Source: Rhynochetos jubatus
Taxonomy: Eukaryota > Chordata > Aves > Eurypygiformes > Rhynochetidae
DNA length: 64,000 bases
Assembly: GCA_027574665.1 (NCBI GenBank)
Contig: CM050673.1
Coordinates: 8,665,420-8,729,419, forward strand
Reading direction: 5' to 3'
The position numbers were made by a program, and so were the translations under genes. A model generated the notes under the pieces. It was not told the origin of the DNA, ran no database searches, and saw only the letters and a list, made by a program, of their open reading frames with translations. Numbering within the stretch: the first letter of the stretch is position 1; every line of letters starts with the position of its first letter. Positions 11,380-24,600 of the stretch are shown here, piece after piece.

Positions 11380-14244
11380 GCTTTTGAGATTCTCCCGGAG
11401 GTGGGCTTCATTTTGGCTGCCTTTGGGGCTGGAGCTTCTCGTGGTTTGAGGCCTGGCTTGCTCCACCCCCTGCTCTTGAGATTCTCCCGGATGTGTGCTG
11501 CATTTTGGCTGATTCTTGGGCTGGAGCTTCTCGTGGTTTGAGGCCTGGCTTGCTCCACCCCCTGCTCTTGAGATTCTCCTGGATGTGGACTGCATTTTGG
11601 CTGCCTTTTGGGATGGAGCTTCTCGTGTTTTGAGGCCTGGCTTTCTCCACCACCTGCTCTTGAGATTCTCCCAGATGTGGGCTGCATTTGGCTGCCTTTC
11701 GGGCTGGAGCTTCTCGTGGTTTGAGGCCTGGCTTGCTCCACCCCCTGCTCTTGAGATTCTCCCGGAGGTGGGCTGCATTTTGGCTGCCTTTTGGGCTGGA
11801 GCTTCTCGTGGTTTGAGGCCTGGCTTGCTCCACCCCCTGCTCTTGAGATTCTCCCGGAGGTGGGCTGCATTTTGGCTGATTCTTGGGCTGGAGCTTCCCG
11901 TGGTTTGAGGCCTGGCTTGCTCCACCCCCTGCTCTTGAGATTCTCCTGGATGTGGGCTGCATTTTGGCTGACTTTTGGGCTGGAGCTTCTCGTGGTTTGA
12001 GGCCTGGCTTGCTCCACCCCCTGCCCTTGAGATTCTCCCGGATGTGGGCTGCATTTTGGCTGCCTTTTGGGCTGGAGCTTCTCGTGGTTTGAGGCCTGGC
12101 TTGCTCCACCCCCTGCTCTTGAGATTCTCCCGGATGTGGGCTGCATTTTGGCTGAGTTTTGGGCTGGAGCTTCTCGTGGTTTGAGGCCTGCCTTGCTCCA
12201 CCCCCTGCTCTTGAGATTCTCCCGGATGTGGGCTGCATTTTGGCTGCCTTTTGGGCTGGAGCTTCTCGTGGTTTGAGGCCTGGCTTGCTCCACCCCCTGC
12301 TCTTGAGATTCTCCCGGATGTTGGCTGCATTTTGGCTGCCATTTGGGCTGGAGCTTCTCGTGGTTTGAGGCCTGGCTTGCTCCAACCCCTGCTCTTGAGA
12401 TTCTCCTGGATATGGACTGAATTTTGGCTGATTCTTGGGCTGGAGCTTCTCGTGGTTTGAGGCCTGCCTTGCTCCACCCCCTGCTCTTGATATTCTCCTG
12501 GATGTGTGCTGCATTTTGGCTCCCTTTTGGGCTGGAGCTTCTCGTGGTTTGAGGCCTGGCTTGCTCCACCCCCTGCTCTTGGTATTCTCCTGGATGTGGG
12601 CTGCATTTTGGGTACATTTTGGGCTGGAGCTTCTCATGGTTTGAGGCCTGCATTGCTCCACCCCCTGCTCTTGAGATTCTCCCGGAGGTGGGCTGCATTT
12701 TGGCTGCCTGTTGGGCTGGAGCTTCTCGTGGTTTGAGGCCTGGCTTGCTCCACCCCCTGCTCTTGAGATTCTCCCGGATGTGGGCTTCATTTTGGTTGCC
12801 TTTGCGGCTGGAGCTTCTCGTGGTTTGAGGCCTGGCTTGCTCCACCGCCTGCTCTTGAGATTCTCCCGGATGTGGGCTGCATTTTGGCTGCCTTTTGGGC
12901 TGGAGCTTCTCGTGGTTTGAGGCCTGGCTTGCTCCACCCCCTGCTCTTGAGATTCTCCCGGATGTGGGCTGCATTTTGGCTGATTCTTGGGCTGGAGCTT
13001 CCCGTGGTTTGAGTCCTGGCTTGCTCCACCCCCTGCTCTTGAGATTCTCCCGGATGTGGGCTGCATTTTGGCTGCGTTTAGGGCTGGAGCTTCTCGTGGT
13101 TTGAGGCCTGGCGTGCTCCACCCCCTGCTCTTGATATTCTCCCGGATGTGGGCTTCATTTTGGCTGCCTTTGGGGCTGGAGCTTCTCGTGGTTTGAGGCC
13201 TGGATTGCTCCACCCCCTGCTCTTGAGATTCTCCCGGATGTGTGCTGCATTTTGGCTGATTCTTGGGCTGGAGCTTCTCGTGGTTTGAGGCCTGGCTTGC
13301 TCCACCCCCTGCTCTTGAGATTCTCCTGGATGTGGACTGCATTTTGGCTGCCTTTTGGGATGGAGCTTCTCGTGTTTTGAGGCCTGGCTTTCTCCACCAC
13401 CTGCTCTTGAGATTCTCCCAGATGTGGGCTGCATTTGGCTGCCTTTCGGGCTGGAGCTTCTCGTGGTTTGAGGCCTGGCTTGCTCCACCCCCTGCTCTTG
13501 AGATTCTCCCGGAGGTGGGCTGCATTTTGGCTGCATTTTGGGCTGGAGCTTCTCGTGGTTTGAGGCCTGGCTTGCTCCACCCCCTGCTCTTTAGATTCTC
13601 CCGGATGTGGGCTGCATTTTGGCTGATTCTTGGGCTGGAGCTTCCCGTGGTTTGAGGCCTGGCTTGCTCCACCCCCTGCTCTTGAGATTCTCCTGGATGT
13701 GGGCTGCATTTTGGCTGACTTTTGGGCTGGAGCTTCTCGTGGTTTGAGGCCTGGCTTGCTCCACCCCCTGCCCTTGAGATTCTCCCGGATGTGGGCTGCA
13801 TTTTGGCTGCCTTTTGGGCTGGAGCTTCTCGTGGTTTGAGGCCTGGCTTGCTCCAACCCCTGCTCTTGAGATTCTCCCGGATGTGGGCTGCATTTTGGCT
13901 GACTTTTGGGCTGGAGCTTCTCGTGGTTTGAGGCCTGCCTTGCTCCACCCCCTGCTCTTGAGATTCTCCCGGATGTGGGCTGCATTTTGGCTGCCTTTTG
14001 GGCTGGAGCTTCTCGTGGTTTGAGGCCTGGCTTGCTCCACCCCCTGCTCTTGAGATTCTCCCGGATGTTGGCTGCATTTTGGCTGCCATTTGGGCTGGAG
14101 CTTCTCGTGGTTTGAGGCCTGGCTTGCTCCACCCCCTGCTCTTGAGATTCTCCTGGATATGGACTGAATTTTGGCTGATTCTTGGGCTGGAGCTTCTCGT
14201 GGTTTGAGGCCTGCCTTGCTCCACCCCCTGCTCTTGATATTCTC
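11380..14244. repeat. 19-unit higher-order duplication (offset 1,747 bp)
   Basis: The block at about 11,380-12,497 recurs at about 13,127-14,244, offset 1,747 bases (19 units minus one). Shared rare markers are GGATGTGTGCTGC (11,489/13,236), GGGATGGAGC followed by GTGTTTTGAGG, CTTTCTCCACCACC (11,641/13,388), the 91-bp CATTTGGCTG unit (11,690/13,436) and CTGGATATGGACTGAA (12,406/14,153). The copies part company just after the GATATTCTCC near 12,497/14,244, where one reads CTGGATG and the other CCGGAGG. Confidence 0.88.
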
Positions 14245-15150
14245 CCGGAGGTGGGCTGCATTTTGGCTTCATTTTGGGATGGAGCTTCTCGTGGTTTGAG
14301 GCCTGGCTTGCTCCACCCCCTGCTCTTGAGATTCTCCCGGATGTGGGCTGGATTTTGGCTCCATTTTGGGCTGGAGCTTCTCGAGGTTTGAGGCCTGGCT
14401 TGCTCCACCCCCTGCTCTTGAGATTCTCCTGGATGTGGGCTGCATTTTGGCTCCCTTTTGGGCTGGAGCTTCTCATGGTTTGAGGCCTGGCTTGCTCCAC
14501 CCCCTGCTCTTGAGATTCTCCCGGAGGTGGGCTGCATTTTGGCTGCCTGTTGGGCTGGAGCTTCTCGAGGTTTGTGGCCTGGCTTGCTCCACCCCCTGCT
14601 CTTGAGATTCTCCCGGAGGTGGGCTGCATTTTGGCTGCATTTTGGGCTGGAGTTTCTCGTGGTTTGAGGCCTGGCTTGCTCCACTCTCTGCTCTTGATAT
14701 TCTCCCGGAGGTGGGCTGCATTTTGGCTTCATTTTGGTCTGGAGCTTCTCGAGGTTTGTGGCCTGGCTTGCTCCACCCCCTGCTCTTGAGATTCTCCCAG
14801 ATGTGGGCTGCATTTTGGCTGCATTTTGGGCTGGAGCTTCTCGTGGTTTGAGGCCTGGCTTGCTCCACCCCCTGCTCTTGAGATTCTCCCGGATGTGGGC
14901 TGCATTTTGGCTGATTTTTGGGCTGGAGCTTCTCGAGGTTTGAGGCCTGGCTTGCTCCACCCCCTGCTCTTGGTATTCTCCTGGATGTGGGCTGCATTTT
15001 GGGTACATTTTGGGCTGGAGCTTCTCATGGTTTGAGGCCTGCATTGCTCCACCCCCTGCTCTTGAGATTCTCCCGGAGGTGGGCTGCATTTTGGCTGCCT
15101 GTTGGGCTGGAGCTTCTCGTGGTTTGAGGCCTGGCTTGCTCCACCCCCTG
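12560..15150. repeat. Short echo at 26-unit spacing (offset 2,391 bp)
   Basis: Two to three units around 12,575-12,740 match those around 14,966-15,131. They share CTTGGTATTCTCCTGGATG, the TTTTGGGTACATTTTGGG unit and CCTGCATTGCTCC. The offset is 2,391 bases, or 26 units less one base. The match fades by about 12,790/15,180. The spacing equals the one seen at 4.5 kb and 16.9 kb. Confidence 0.7.
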
Positions 15151-16867
15151 CTCTTGAGATTCTCCCGGATGTGGGCTGCATTTTGGCTGCCTTTTGGGCT
15201 GGAGCTTCTCGTGGTTTGAGGCCTGGCTTGCTCCACACCCTGCTCTTGATATTCTCCCGGTTATGGGCTGCATTTTGGCTGCCTTTTGGGCTGGAGCTTC
15301 TCGTGGTTTGAGGCCTGGCTTGCTCCACCCCCTGCTCTTGATATTCTCCCGGATGTGGGCTTCATTTTGGCTGCCTTTTGTGCTGGAGCTTCTCGTGGTT
15401 TGAGGCCTGGCTTGCTCCACCCCCTGCTCTTGAGATTCTCCCGGATGTGGGCTGCATTTTGGCTGATTCTTGGGCTGGAGCTTCCCGTGGTTTGAGTCCT
15501 GGCTTGCTCCACCCCCTGCTCTTGAGATTCTCCCAGATGTGGGCTGGATTTTGGCTGCCTTTAGGGCTGGAGCTTCTCGTGGTTTGAGGCCTGGCTTGCT
15601 CCACCCCCTGCTCTCGATATTCTCCCAGATGTGGGCTGCATTTTGGCTGCATTTTGGCTGGAGCTTCTCGTGGTTTGAGGCCTGGCTTGCTCCACCCCCT
15701 GCTCTTGAGATTCTCCCGGATGTGGGCTGGATTTTGGCTCCCTTTTGGGCTGGAGCTTCTCGAGGTTTGAGGCCTGGCTTGCTCCACCCCCTGCTCTTGA
15801 GATTCTCCCGGAGGTGGGCTGCATTTTGGCTGCCTTTTGGGCTGGAGCTTCTCGTGGTTTGTGGCCTGGCTTGCTCCACCCCCTGCTCTTGAGATTCTCC
15901 CGGATGTGGGCTGCATTTTGGCTGCCTTTTGGGCTGGAGCTTCTCGTGGTTTGAGGCCTGGCTTGCTCCACCCCCTGCTCTCGATATTCTCCCAGATGTG
16001 GGCTGCATTTTGGCTTCATTTTGGGCTGGAGCTTCTCGTGGTTTGAGGCCTGGCTTGCTCCACCCCCTGCTCTCGATATTCTCCCAGATGTGGGCTGCAT
16101 TTTGGCTGCCTTTTGGGCTGGAGATTCTCGTGGTTTGAGGCCTGGCTTGCTCCACCCCCTGCTCTTGAGATTGTCACGGATGTGGGCTGCATTTTGGCTG
16201 ATTCTTGGGCTAGAGCTTCCCGTTCTTTGAGGCCTGGCTTGCTCCACCCCCTGCTCTTGAGATTCTCCCGGATGTGGGCTGGATTTTGGCTGCCTTTTGG
16301 GCTGGAGCTTCTCGTGGTTTGAGGCCTGGCTTGCTCCACCCCCTGCTCTTGAGATTCTCCCGGATGTGGGCTGCATTTTGGCTGATTCTTGGGCTGGAGC
16401 TTCTCGTGGTTTGAGGCCTGCATTGCTCCACCCCCTGCTCTTGAGATTCTCCCGGAGGTGGGCTGCATTTTGGCTGCCTGTTGGGCTGGAGCTTCTCGTG
16501 GTTTGAGGCCTGGCTTGCTCCACCCCCTGCTCTTGAGATTCTCCCGGATTTGGGCTGCATTTTGGCTGCCTTTTGGGCTGGAGCTTCTCGTGGTTTGAGG
16601 CCTGGCTTGCTCCACCCCCTGCTCTTGAGATTCTCCCGGATGTGGGCTGGATTTTGGCTGCCTTTTGGGCTGGAGCTTCTCGTGGTTTGAGGCCTGGCTT
16701 GCTCCACCCCCTGCTCTTGAGATTCTCCCGGAGGTGGGCTGCATTTTGGCTACATTTTGTGCTGGAGCTTCTCATGGTTTGAGGCCTGGCTTGCTCCACC
16801 CCCTGCTCTTGAGATTCTCCCGGATGTGGGCTGCATTTTGGCTGCCTTTTGGGCTGGAGCTTCTCTA

Positions 16868-19800
16868 GGTTTGAGGCCTGGCTTGCTCCACCCCCTGCTC
16901 TTGATATTCTCCCGGAGGTGGGCTGCATTTTGGCTGCCTGTTGGGCTGGAGCTTCTCGAGGTTTGTGGCCTGGCTTGCTCCACCCCCTGCTCTTGAGATT
17001 CTCCTGGATGTGGGCTGCATTTTGGCTGCATTTTGGCTGGAGCTTCTCGTGGTTTGAGGCCTGGCTTGCTCCACCCCCTGCTCTTGAGATTCTCCCGGAT
17101 GTGGGCTGGATTTTGGCTCCCTTTTGGGCTGGAGCTTCTCGAGGTTTGAGGCCTGGCTTGCTCCACCCCCTGCTCTTGGGATTCTCCCGGATGTGGGCTG
17201 CATTTTGGCTGCCTTTTGGGCTGGAGCTTCTCGTGGTTTGAGGCCTGGCTTGCTCCACCCCCTGCTCTTGAGATTCTCCCGGATGTGGGCTGCATTTTGG
17301 CTGCCTTTTGGGCTGGAGCTTCTCGTAGTTTGAGGCCTGGCTTGCTCCACCCCCTGCTCTTGAGATTCTCCCGGATGTGGGCTGCATTTTGGCTGCCTTT
17401 TGGGCTGGAGCTTCTCGTTGTTTGAGGCCTGGCTTGCTCCACCCCCTGCTCTTGAGATTCTCCCGGATGTGGGCTGAATTTTGGCTGCATTTTGGGCTGG
17501 AGCTTCTCGTGGTTTGAGGCCTGGCTTGCTCCACCCCCTGCTCTTGAGATTCTCCCGGATGTGGGCTGCATTTTGGCTGCCTTTTGGGCTGGAGCTTCTC
17601 GTGGTTTGAGGCCTGGCTTGCTCCACCCCCTGCTCTTGAGATTCTCCCGGAGGTGGGCTGCATTTTGGCTGTTTTTTGGGCTGGATCTTCCCGTGGTTTG
17701 AGGCCTGCCTTGCTCCACCCCCTGCTCTTGAGATTCTCCCAGAGGTGGGCTGCATTTTGGCTGCCTGTTGGGCTGGAGCTTCTCGTGGTTTGAGGCCTGG
17801 CTTGCTCCACCCCCTGCTCTTGAGATTCTCCCAGATGTGGGCTGCATTTTGGCTGCATTTTGGCCGGAGCTTCTCGTGGTTTGAGGCCTGGCTTGCTCCA
17901 CCCCCTGCTCTTGAGATTCTCCCGGATGTGGGCTTGATTTTGGCTCCCTTTTGGGCTGGAGCTTCTCGAGGTTTGAGGCCTGGCTTGCTCCACCCCCTGC
18001 TCTTGAGATTCTTCCAGAGGTGGGCTGCATTTTGGCTGCCTGTTGGGCTGGAGCTTCTCTAGGTTTGAGGCCTGGCTTGCTCCACCGCCTGCTCGTGATA
18101 TTCTCCCGGATGTGGGCTGCATTTTGGCTGCCTTTTGGGCTGGAGCTTCTCGTGGTTTGAGGCCTGGCTTCCTCCACCGCCTGCTCGTGATATTCTCCCG
18201 GAGGTGGGCTGCATTTTGGCTGTTTTTTGGGCTGGAGCTTGTCGTGGTTTGAGGCCTGCCTTGCTCCACCCCCTGCTCTTGAGATTCTTTGTGATGTGGG
18301 CTGGATTTTGGCTCCCTTTTGGGCTGGAGATTCTCGAGGTTTGAGGCCTGGCTTGCTCCACCCCCTGCTCTTGATATTCTCCTGGATGTGGGCTGCATTT
18401 TGGGTACATTTTGGGCTGGAGCTTCTCATGGTTTGAGGCCTGCCTAGCTCCACCCCCTGCTCTTGAGATTCTCCCGGATGCGGGCTGCATTTTGGCTGCC
18501 TTTTGGGCTGGAGCTTCTCGTGGTTTGAGGCCTGGCTTGCTCCACCCCCTGCTCTTGATATTCTCCTGGATGTGGACTGTATTTTGGGTACATTTTGGGC
18601 TGGAGCTTCTCATGGTTTGAGGCCTGCCTAGCTCCACCCCCTGCTCTTGAGATTCTTCCAGAGGTGGGCTGCATTTTGGCTGCCTGTTGGGCTGGAGCTT
18701 CTCGTAGTTTGAGGCCTGGCTTGCTCCACCGCCTGCTCGTGATATTCTCCCGGATGTGGGCTGCATTTTGGCTGCCTTTTGGGCTGGAGCTTCTCGTGGT
18801 TTGGGGCCTGGCTTCCTCCACCGCCTGCTCGTGATATTCTCCCGGAGGTGGGCTGCATTTTGGCTGCCTTTTGGGCTGGAGCTTCTCGTGGTTTGAGGCC
18901 TGGCTTGCTCCACCCCCTGCTCTTGAGATTCTCCCGGAGGTGGGCTGCATTTTGGCTGTTTTTTGGGCTGGATCTTCCCGTGGTTTGAGGCCTGCCTTGC
19001 TCCACCCCCTGCTCTTGAGATTCTCCCAGACGTGGGCTGCATTTTGGCTTCATTTTGGGCTGGAGCTTCTCGAGGTTTGTGGCCTGGCTTGCTCCACCCC
19101 CTGCTCTTGAGATTCTCCCGGATGTGGGCTGCATTTTGGCTGCATTTTGGCCGGAGCTTCTCGTGGTTTGAGGCCTGGCTTGCTCCACCCCCTGCTCTTG
19201 AGATTCTCCCGGATGTGGGCTGCATTTTGGCTGGCTTTTGGGCTGGAGCTTCTCGTGGTTTGAGGCCTGGCTTGCTCCACCCCCTGCTCTTGATATTCTC
19301 CCGGAGGTGGGCTGCATTTTGGCTGCCTGTTGGGCTGGAGCTTCTCGAGGTTTGTGGCCTGGCTTGCTCCACCCCCTGCTCTTGAGATTCTCCTGGATGT
19401 GGGCTGCATTTTGGCTGCATTTTGGCTGGAGCTTCTCGTGGTTTGAGGCCTGGCTTGCTCCACCCCCTGCTCTTGAGATTCTCCCGGATGTGGGCTGGAT
19501 TTTGGCTCCCTTTTGGGCTGGAGCTTCTCGAGGTTTGAGGCCTGGCTTGCTCCACCCCCTGCTCTTGGGATTCTCCCGGATGTGGGCTGCATTTTGGCTG
19601 CCTTTTGGGCTGGAGCTTCTCGTGGTTTGAGGCCTGGCTTGCTCCACCCCCTGCTCTTGAGATTCTCCCGGATGTGGGCTGCATTTTGGCTGCCTTTTGG
19701 GCTGGAGCTTCTCGTAGTTTGAGGCCTGGCTTGCTCCACCCCCTGCTCTTGAGATTCTCCCGGATGTGGGCTGCATTTTGGCTGCCTTTTGGGCTGGAGC

Positions 19801-21682
19801 TTCTCGTTGTTTGAGGCCTGGCTTGCTCCACCCCCTGCTCTTGAGATTCTCCCGGATGTGGGCTGAATTTTGGCTGCATTTTGGGCTGGAGCTTCTCGTG
19901 GTTTGAGGCCTGGCTTGCTCCACCCCCTGCTCTTGAGATTCTCCCGGATGTGGGCTGCATTTTGGCTGCCTTTTGGGCTGGAGCTTCTCGTGGTTTGAGG
20001 CCTGGCTTGCTCCACCCCCTGCTCTTGAGATTCTCCCGGAGGTGGGCTGCATTTTGGCTGTTTTTTGGGCTGGATCTTCCCGTGGTTTGAGGCCTGCCTT
20101 GCTCCACCCCCTGCTCTTGAGATTCTCCCAGAGGTGGGCTGCATTTTGGCTGCCTGTTGGGCTGGAGCTTCTCGTGGTTTGAGGCCTGGCTTGCTCCACC
20201 CCCTGCTCTTGAGATTCTCCCAGATGTGGGCTGCATTTTGGCTGCATTTTGGCCGGAGCTTCTCGTGGTTTGAGGCCTGGCTTGCTCCACCCCCTGCTCT
20301 TGAGATTCTCCCGGATGTGGGCTTGATTTTGGCTCCCTTTTGGGCTGGAGCTTCTCGAGGTTTGAGGCCTGGCTTGCTCCACCCCCTGCTCTTGAGATTC
20401 TTCCAGAGGTGGGCTGCATTTTGGCTGCCTGTTGGGCTGGAGCTTCTCTAGGTTTGAGGCCTGGCTTGCTCCACCGCCTGCTCGTGATATTCTCCCGGAT
20501 GTGGGCTGCATTTTGGCTGCCTTTTGGGCTGGAGCTTCTCGTGGTTTGAGGCCTGGCTTCCTCCACCGCCTGCTCGTGATATTCTCCCGGAGGTGGGCTG
20601 CATTTTGGCTGTTTTTTGGGCTGGAGCTTGTCGTGGTTTGAGGCCTGCCTTGCTCCACCCCCTGCTCTTGAGATTCTTTGTGATGTGGGCTGGATTTTGG
20701 CTCCCTTTTGGGCTGGAGATTCTCGAGGTTTGAGGCCTGGCTTGCTCCACCCCCTGCTCTTGATATTCTCCTGGATGTGGGCTGCATTTTGGGTACATTT
20801 TGGGCTGGAGCTTCTCATGGTTTGAGGCCTGCCTAGCTCCACCCCCTGCTCTTGAGATTCTCCCGGATGCGGGCTGCATTTTGGCTGCCTTTTGGGCTGG
20901 AGCTTCTCGTGGTTTGAGGCCTGGCTTGCTCCACCCCCTGCTCTTGATATTCTCCTGGATGTGGACTGTATTTTGGGTACATTTTGGGCTGGAGCTTCTC
21001 ATGGTTTGAGGCCTGCCTAGCTCCACCCCCTGCTCTTGAGATTCTTCCAGAGGTGGGCTGCATTTTGGCTGCCTGTTGGGCTGGAGCTTCTCGTAGTTTG
21101 AGGCCTGGCTTGCTCCACCGCCTGCTCGTGATATTCTCCCGGATGTGGGCTGCATTTTGGCTGCCTTTTGGGCTGGAGCTTCTCGTGGTTTGGGGCCTGG
21201 CTTCCTCCACCGCCTGCTCGTGATATTCTCCCGGAGGTGGGCTGCATTTTGGCTGCCTTTTGGGCTGGAGCTTCTCGTGGTTTGAGGCCTGGCTTGCTCC
21301 ACCCCCTGCTCTTGAGATTCTCCCGGAGGTGGGCTGCATTTTGGCTGTTTTTTGGGCTGGATCTTCCCGTGGTTTGAGGCCTGCCTTGCTCCACCCCCTG
21401 CTCTTGAGATTCTCCCAGACGTGGGCTGCATTTTGGCTTCATTTTGGGCTGGAGCTTCTCGAGGTTTGTGGCCTGGCTTGCTCCACCCCCTGCTCTTGAG
21501 ATTCTCCCGGATGTGGGCTGCATTTTGGCTGCATTTTGGCCGGAGCTTCTCGTGGTTTGAGGCCTGGCTTGCTCCACCCCCTGCTCTTGAGATTCTCCCG
21601 GATGTGGGCTGCATTTTGGCTGGCTTTTGGGCTGGAGCTTCTCGTGGTTTGAGGCCTGGCTTGCTCCACCCCCTGCTCTTGA
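16868..21682. repeat. Recent tandem duplication of a 2,389-bp, 26-unit block
   Basis: Bases 16,868-19,293 match bases 19,257-21,682 at a constant offset of 2,389. I found no mismatch at the diagnostic positions compared, and the translations of both copies agree in several frames on both strands. The first flanking differences are CTCTAGG against CTCGTGG at 16,866-16,867/19,255-19,256, and GATATT against GAGATT at 19,294/21,683. Each copy holds 26 units, three of them 91 bp (near 17,033, 17,862 and 19,147 in copy one). Shared rare markers are CTTGGGATTCTCC, CTCGTTGTTTG, GATTCTTTGTGATG and GGATGCGGGC. Such agreement over 2.4 kb in a diverged array means a very recent unequal exchange, or an assembly duplication. 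Confidence 0.95.
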
Positions 21683-24600
21683 GATTCTCCCAGAGCTGGG
21701 CTGCATTTTGGCTGCCTGTTGGGCTGGAGCTTCTCGTGGTTTGAGGCCTGGCTTGCTCCACCCCCTGCTCTTGAGATTCTCCCGGATGTGGGCTGCATTT
21801 TGGCTGCCTTTTGTGCTGGAGCTTCTCTAGGTTTTTGGCCTGGCTTGCTCCACCCCCTGCTCTTGAGATTCTCCCAGATGTGGGCTGCATTTTGGCTGCA
21901 TTTTGGCCGGAGCTTCTCGTGGTTTGAGGCCTGGCTTGCTCCACCCCCTGCTCTTGAGATTCTCCCGGATGTGGGCTTGATTTTGGCTCCCTTTTGGGCT
22001 GGAGCTTCTCGAGGTTTGAGGCCTGGCTTGCTCCACCCCCTGCTCTTGATATTCTCCTGGATGTGGACTGCATTTTGGCTGCCTTTTGGGCTGGAGCTTC
22101 TCGTGGTTTGAGGCCTGGCTTCCTCCACCGCCTGCTCGTGATATTCTCCCGGAGGTGGGCTGCATTTTGGCTGTTTTTTGGGCTGGAGCTTCTCGTGGTT
22201 TGAGGCCTGCCTTGCTCCACCCCCTGCTCTTGAGAGTCTCCCAGAGGTGGGCTGCATTTTGGCTTCATTTTGGGCTGGAGCTTCTCGAGGTTTGTGGCCT
22301 GGCTTGCTCCACCCCCTGCTCTTGAGATTCTCCCGGATGTGGGCTGCATTTTGGCTGCATTTTGGCCGGAGCTTCTCGTGGTTTGAGGCCTGGCTTGCTC
22401 CACCCCCTGCTCTTGAGATTCTCCCGGATGTGGGCTGCATTTTGGCTGCCTTTTGGGCTGGAGCTTCCCGTGGTTTGAGGCCTGGCTTGCTCCACCCCCT
22501 GCTCTTGAGATTCTTTGGGATGTGGGCTGGATTTTGGCTCCCTTTTGGGCTGGAGATTCTCGAGGTTTGAGGCCTGGCTTGCTCCACCCCCTGCTCTTGA
22601 TATTCTCCTGGATGTGGGCTGCATTTTGGGTACATTTTGGGCTGGAGCTTCTCATGGTTTGAGGCCTGCCTAGCTCCACCCCCTGCTCTTGAGATTCTCC
22701 CGGATGCGGGCTGCATTTTGGCTGCCTTTTGGGCTGGAGCTTCTCGTGGTTTGAGGCCTGGCTTGCTCCACCCCCTGCTCTTGATATTCTCCTGGATGTG
22801 GACTGTATTTTGGGTACATTTTGGGCTGGAGCTTCTCATGGTTTGAGGCCTGCCTAGCTCCACCCCCTGCTCTTGAGATTCTTCCAGAGGTGGGCTGCAT
22901 TTTGGCTGCCTGTTGGGCTGGAGCTTCTCGTAGTTTGAGGCCTGGCTTGCTCCACCGCCTGCTCGTGATATTCTCCCGGATGTGGGCTGCATTTTGGCTG
23001 CCTTTTGGGCTGGAGCTTCTCGTGGTTTGGGGCCTGGCTTCCTCCACCGCCTGCTCGTGATATTCTCCCGGAGGTGGGCTGCATTTTGGCTGTATTTTGG
23101 GCTGGAGCTTCTCGTGGTTTGAGGCCTGCCTTGCTCCACCCCCTGCTCTTGAGATTCTCCCAGAGGTGGGCTGCATTTTGGCTTCATTTTGGGCTGGAGC
23201 TTCTCGAGGTTTGTGGCCTGGCTTGCTCCACCCCCTGCTCTTGAGATTCTCCCGGATATGGGCTGCATTTTGGCTGCATTTTGGCCGGAGCTTCTCGTGG
23301 TTTGAGGCCTGGCTTGCTCCACCCCCTGCTCTTGAGATTCTTCCAGAGGTGGGCTGCATTTTGGCTGCCTGTTGGGCTGGAGCTTCTCGTAGTTTGAGGC
23401 CTGGCTTGCTCCACCGCCTGCTCGTGATATTCTCCCGGATGTGGGCTGCATTTTGGCTGCCTTTTGGGCTGGAGCTTCTCGTGGTTTGAGGCCTGGCTTC
23501 CTCCACCGCCTGCTCGTGATATTCTCCCGGAGGTGGGCTGCATTTTGGCTGTATTTTGGGCTGGATCTTCCCGTGGTTTGAGGCCTGCCTTGCTCCACCC
23601 CCTGCTCTTGAGATTCTCCCAGAGGTGGGCTGCATTTTGGCTTCATTTTGGGCTGGAGCTTCTCGAGGTTTGTGGCCTGGCTTGCTCCACCCCCTGCTCT
23701 TGAGATTCTCCCGGATGTGGGCTGCATTTTGGCTGCATTTTGGCCGGAGCTTCTCGTGGTTTGAGGCCTGGCTTGCTCCACCCCCTGCTCTTGAGATTCT
23801 CCCGGATGTGGGCTGCATTTTGGCTGGCTTTTGGGCTGGAGCTTCTCGTGGTTTGAGGCCTGGCTTGCTCCACCCCCTGCTCTTGAGATTCTCCCGGATG
23901 TGGGCTGGATTTTGGCTGCCTGTTGGGCTGGAGCTTCTCGTGGTTTGAGGCCTGGCTTGCTCCACCCCCTGCTCTTGAGATTCTCCCGGATGTGGGCTGC
24001 ATTTTGGCTGCCTTTTGTGCTGGAGCTTCTCTAGGTTTTTGGCCTGGCTTGCTCCACCCCCTGCTCTTGAGATTCTCCCAGATGTGGGCTGCATTTTGGC
24101 TGCATTTTGGCCGGAGCTTCTCGTGGTTTGAGGCCTGGCTTGCTCCACCCCCTGCTCTTGAGATTCTCCCGGATGTGGGCTTGATTTTGGCTCCCTTTTG
24201 GGCTGGAGCTTCTCGAGGTTTGAGGCCTGGCTTGCTCCACCCCCTGCTCTTGATATTCTCCTGGATGTGGACTGCATTTTGGGTACATTTTGGGCTGGAG
24301 CTTCTCATGGTTTGAGGCCTGCCTTGCTCCACCCCCTGCTCTTGAGATTCTTCCAGAGGTGGGCTGCATTTTGGCTGCCTGTTGGGCTGGAGCTTCTCGT
24401 AGTTTGAGGCCTGGCTTGCTCCACCGCCTGCTCGTGATATTCTCCCGGATGTGGGCTGCATTTTGGCTGCCTTTTGGGCTGGAGCTTCTCGTGGTTTGAG
24501 GCCTGGCTTCCTCCACCGCCTGCTCGTGATATTCTCCCAGAGGTGGGCTGCATTTTGGCTCCCTTTTGGGCTGGAGCTTCTCGTGGTTTGAGGCCTGGCT

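Larger units (their letters stand above)
10760..16867. repeat. Mixed-unit segment between larger blocks
   Basis: Apart from the two duplications listed separately, this stretch is a mixture of unit variants with no gene. It includes a 93-bp unit (10,760-10,852) directly followed by a 91-bp unit (10,853-10,943), so the pair leaves the phase unchanged. A 91-bp unit reading CATTTTGGCTGGAGC sits near 15,653. Units with CTCTCGATATTCTCC cluster at 15,610-16,080 and are nearly private to this spot. Confidence 0.85.
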
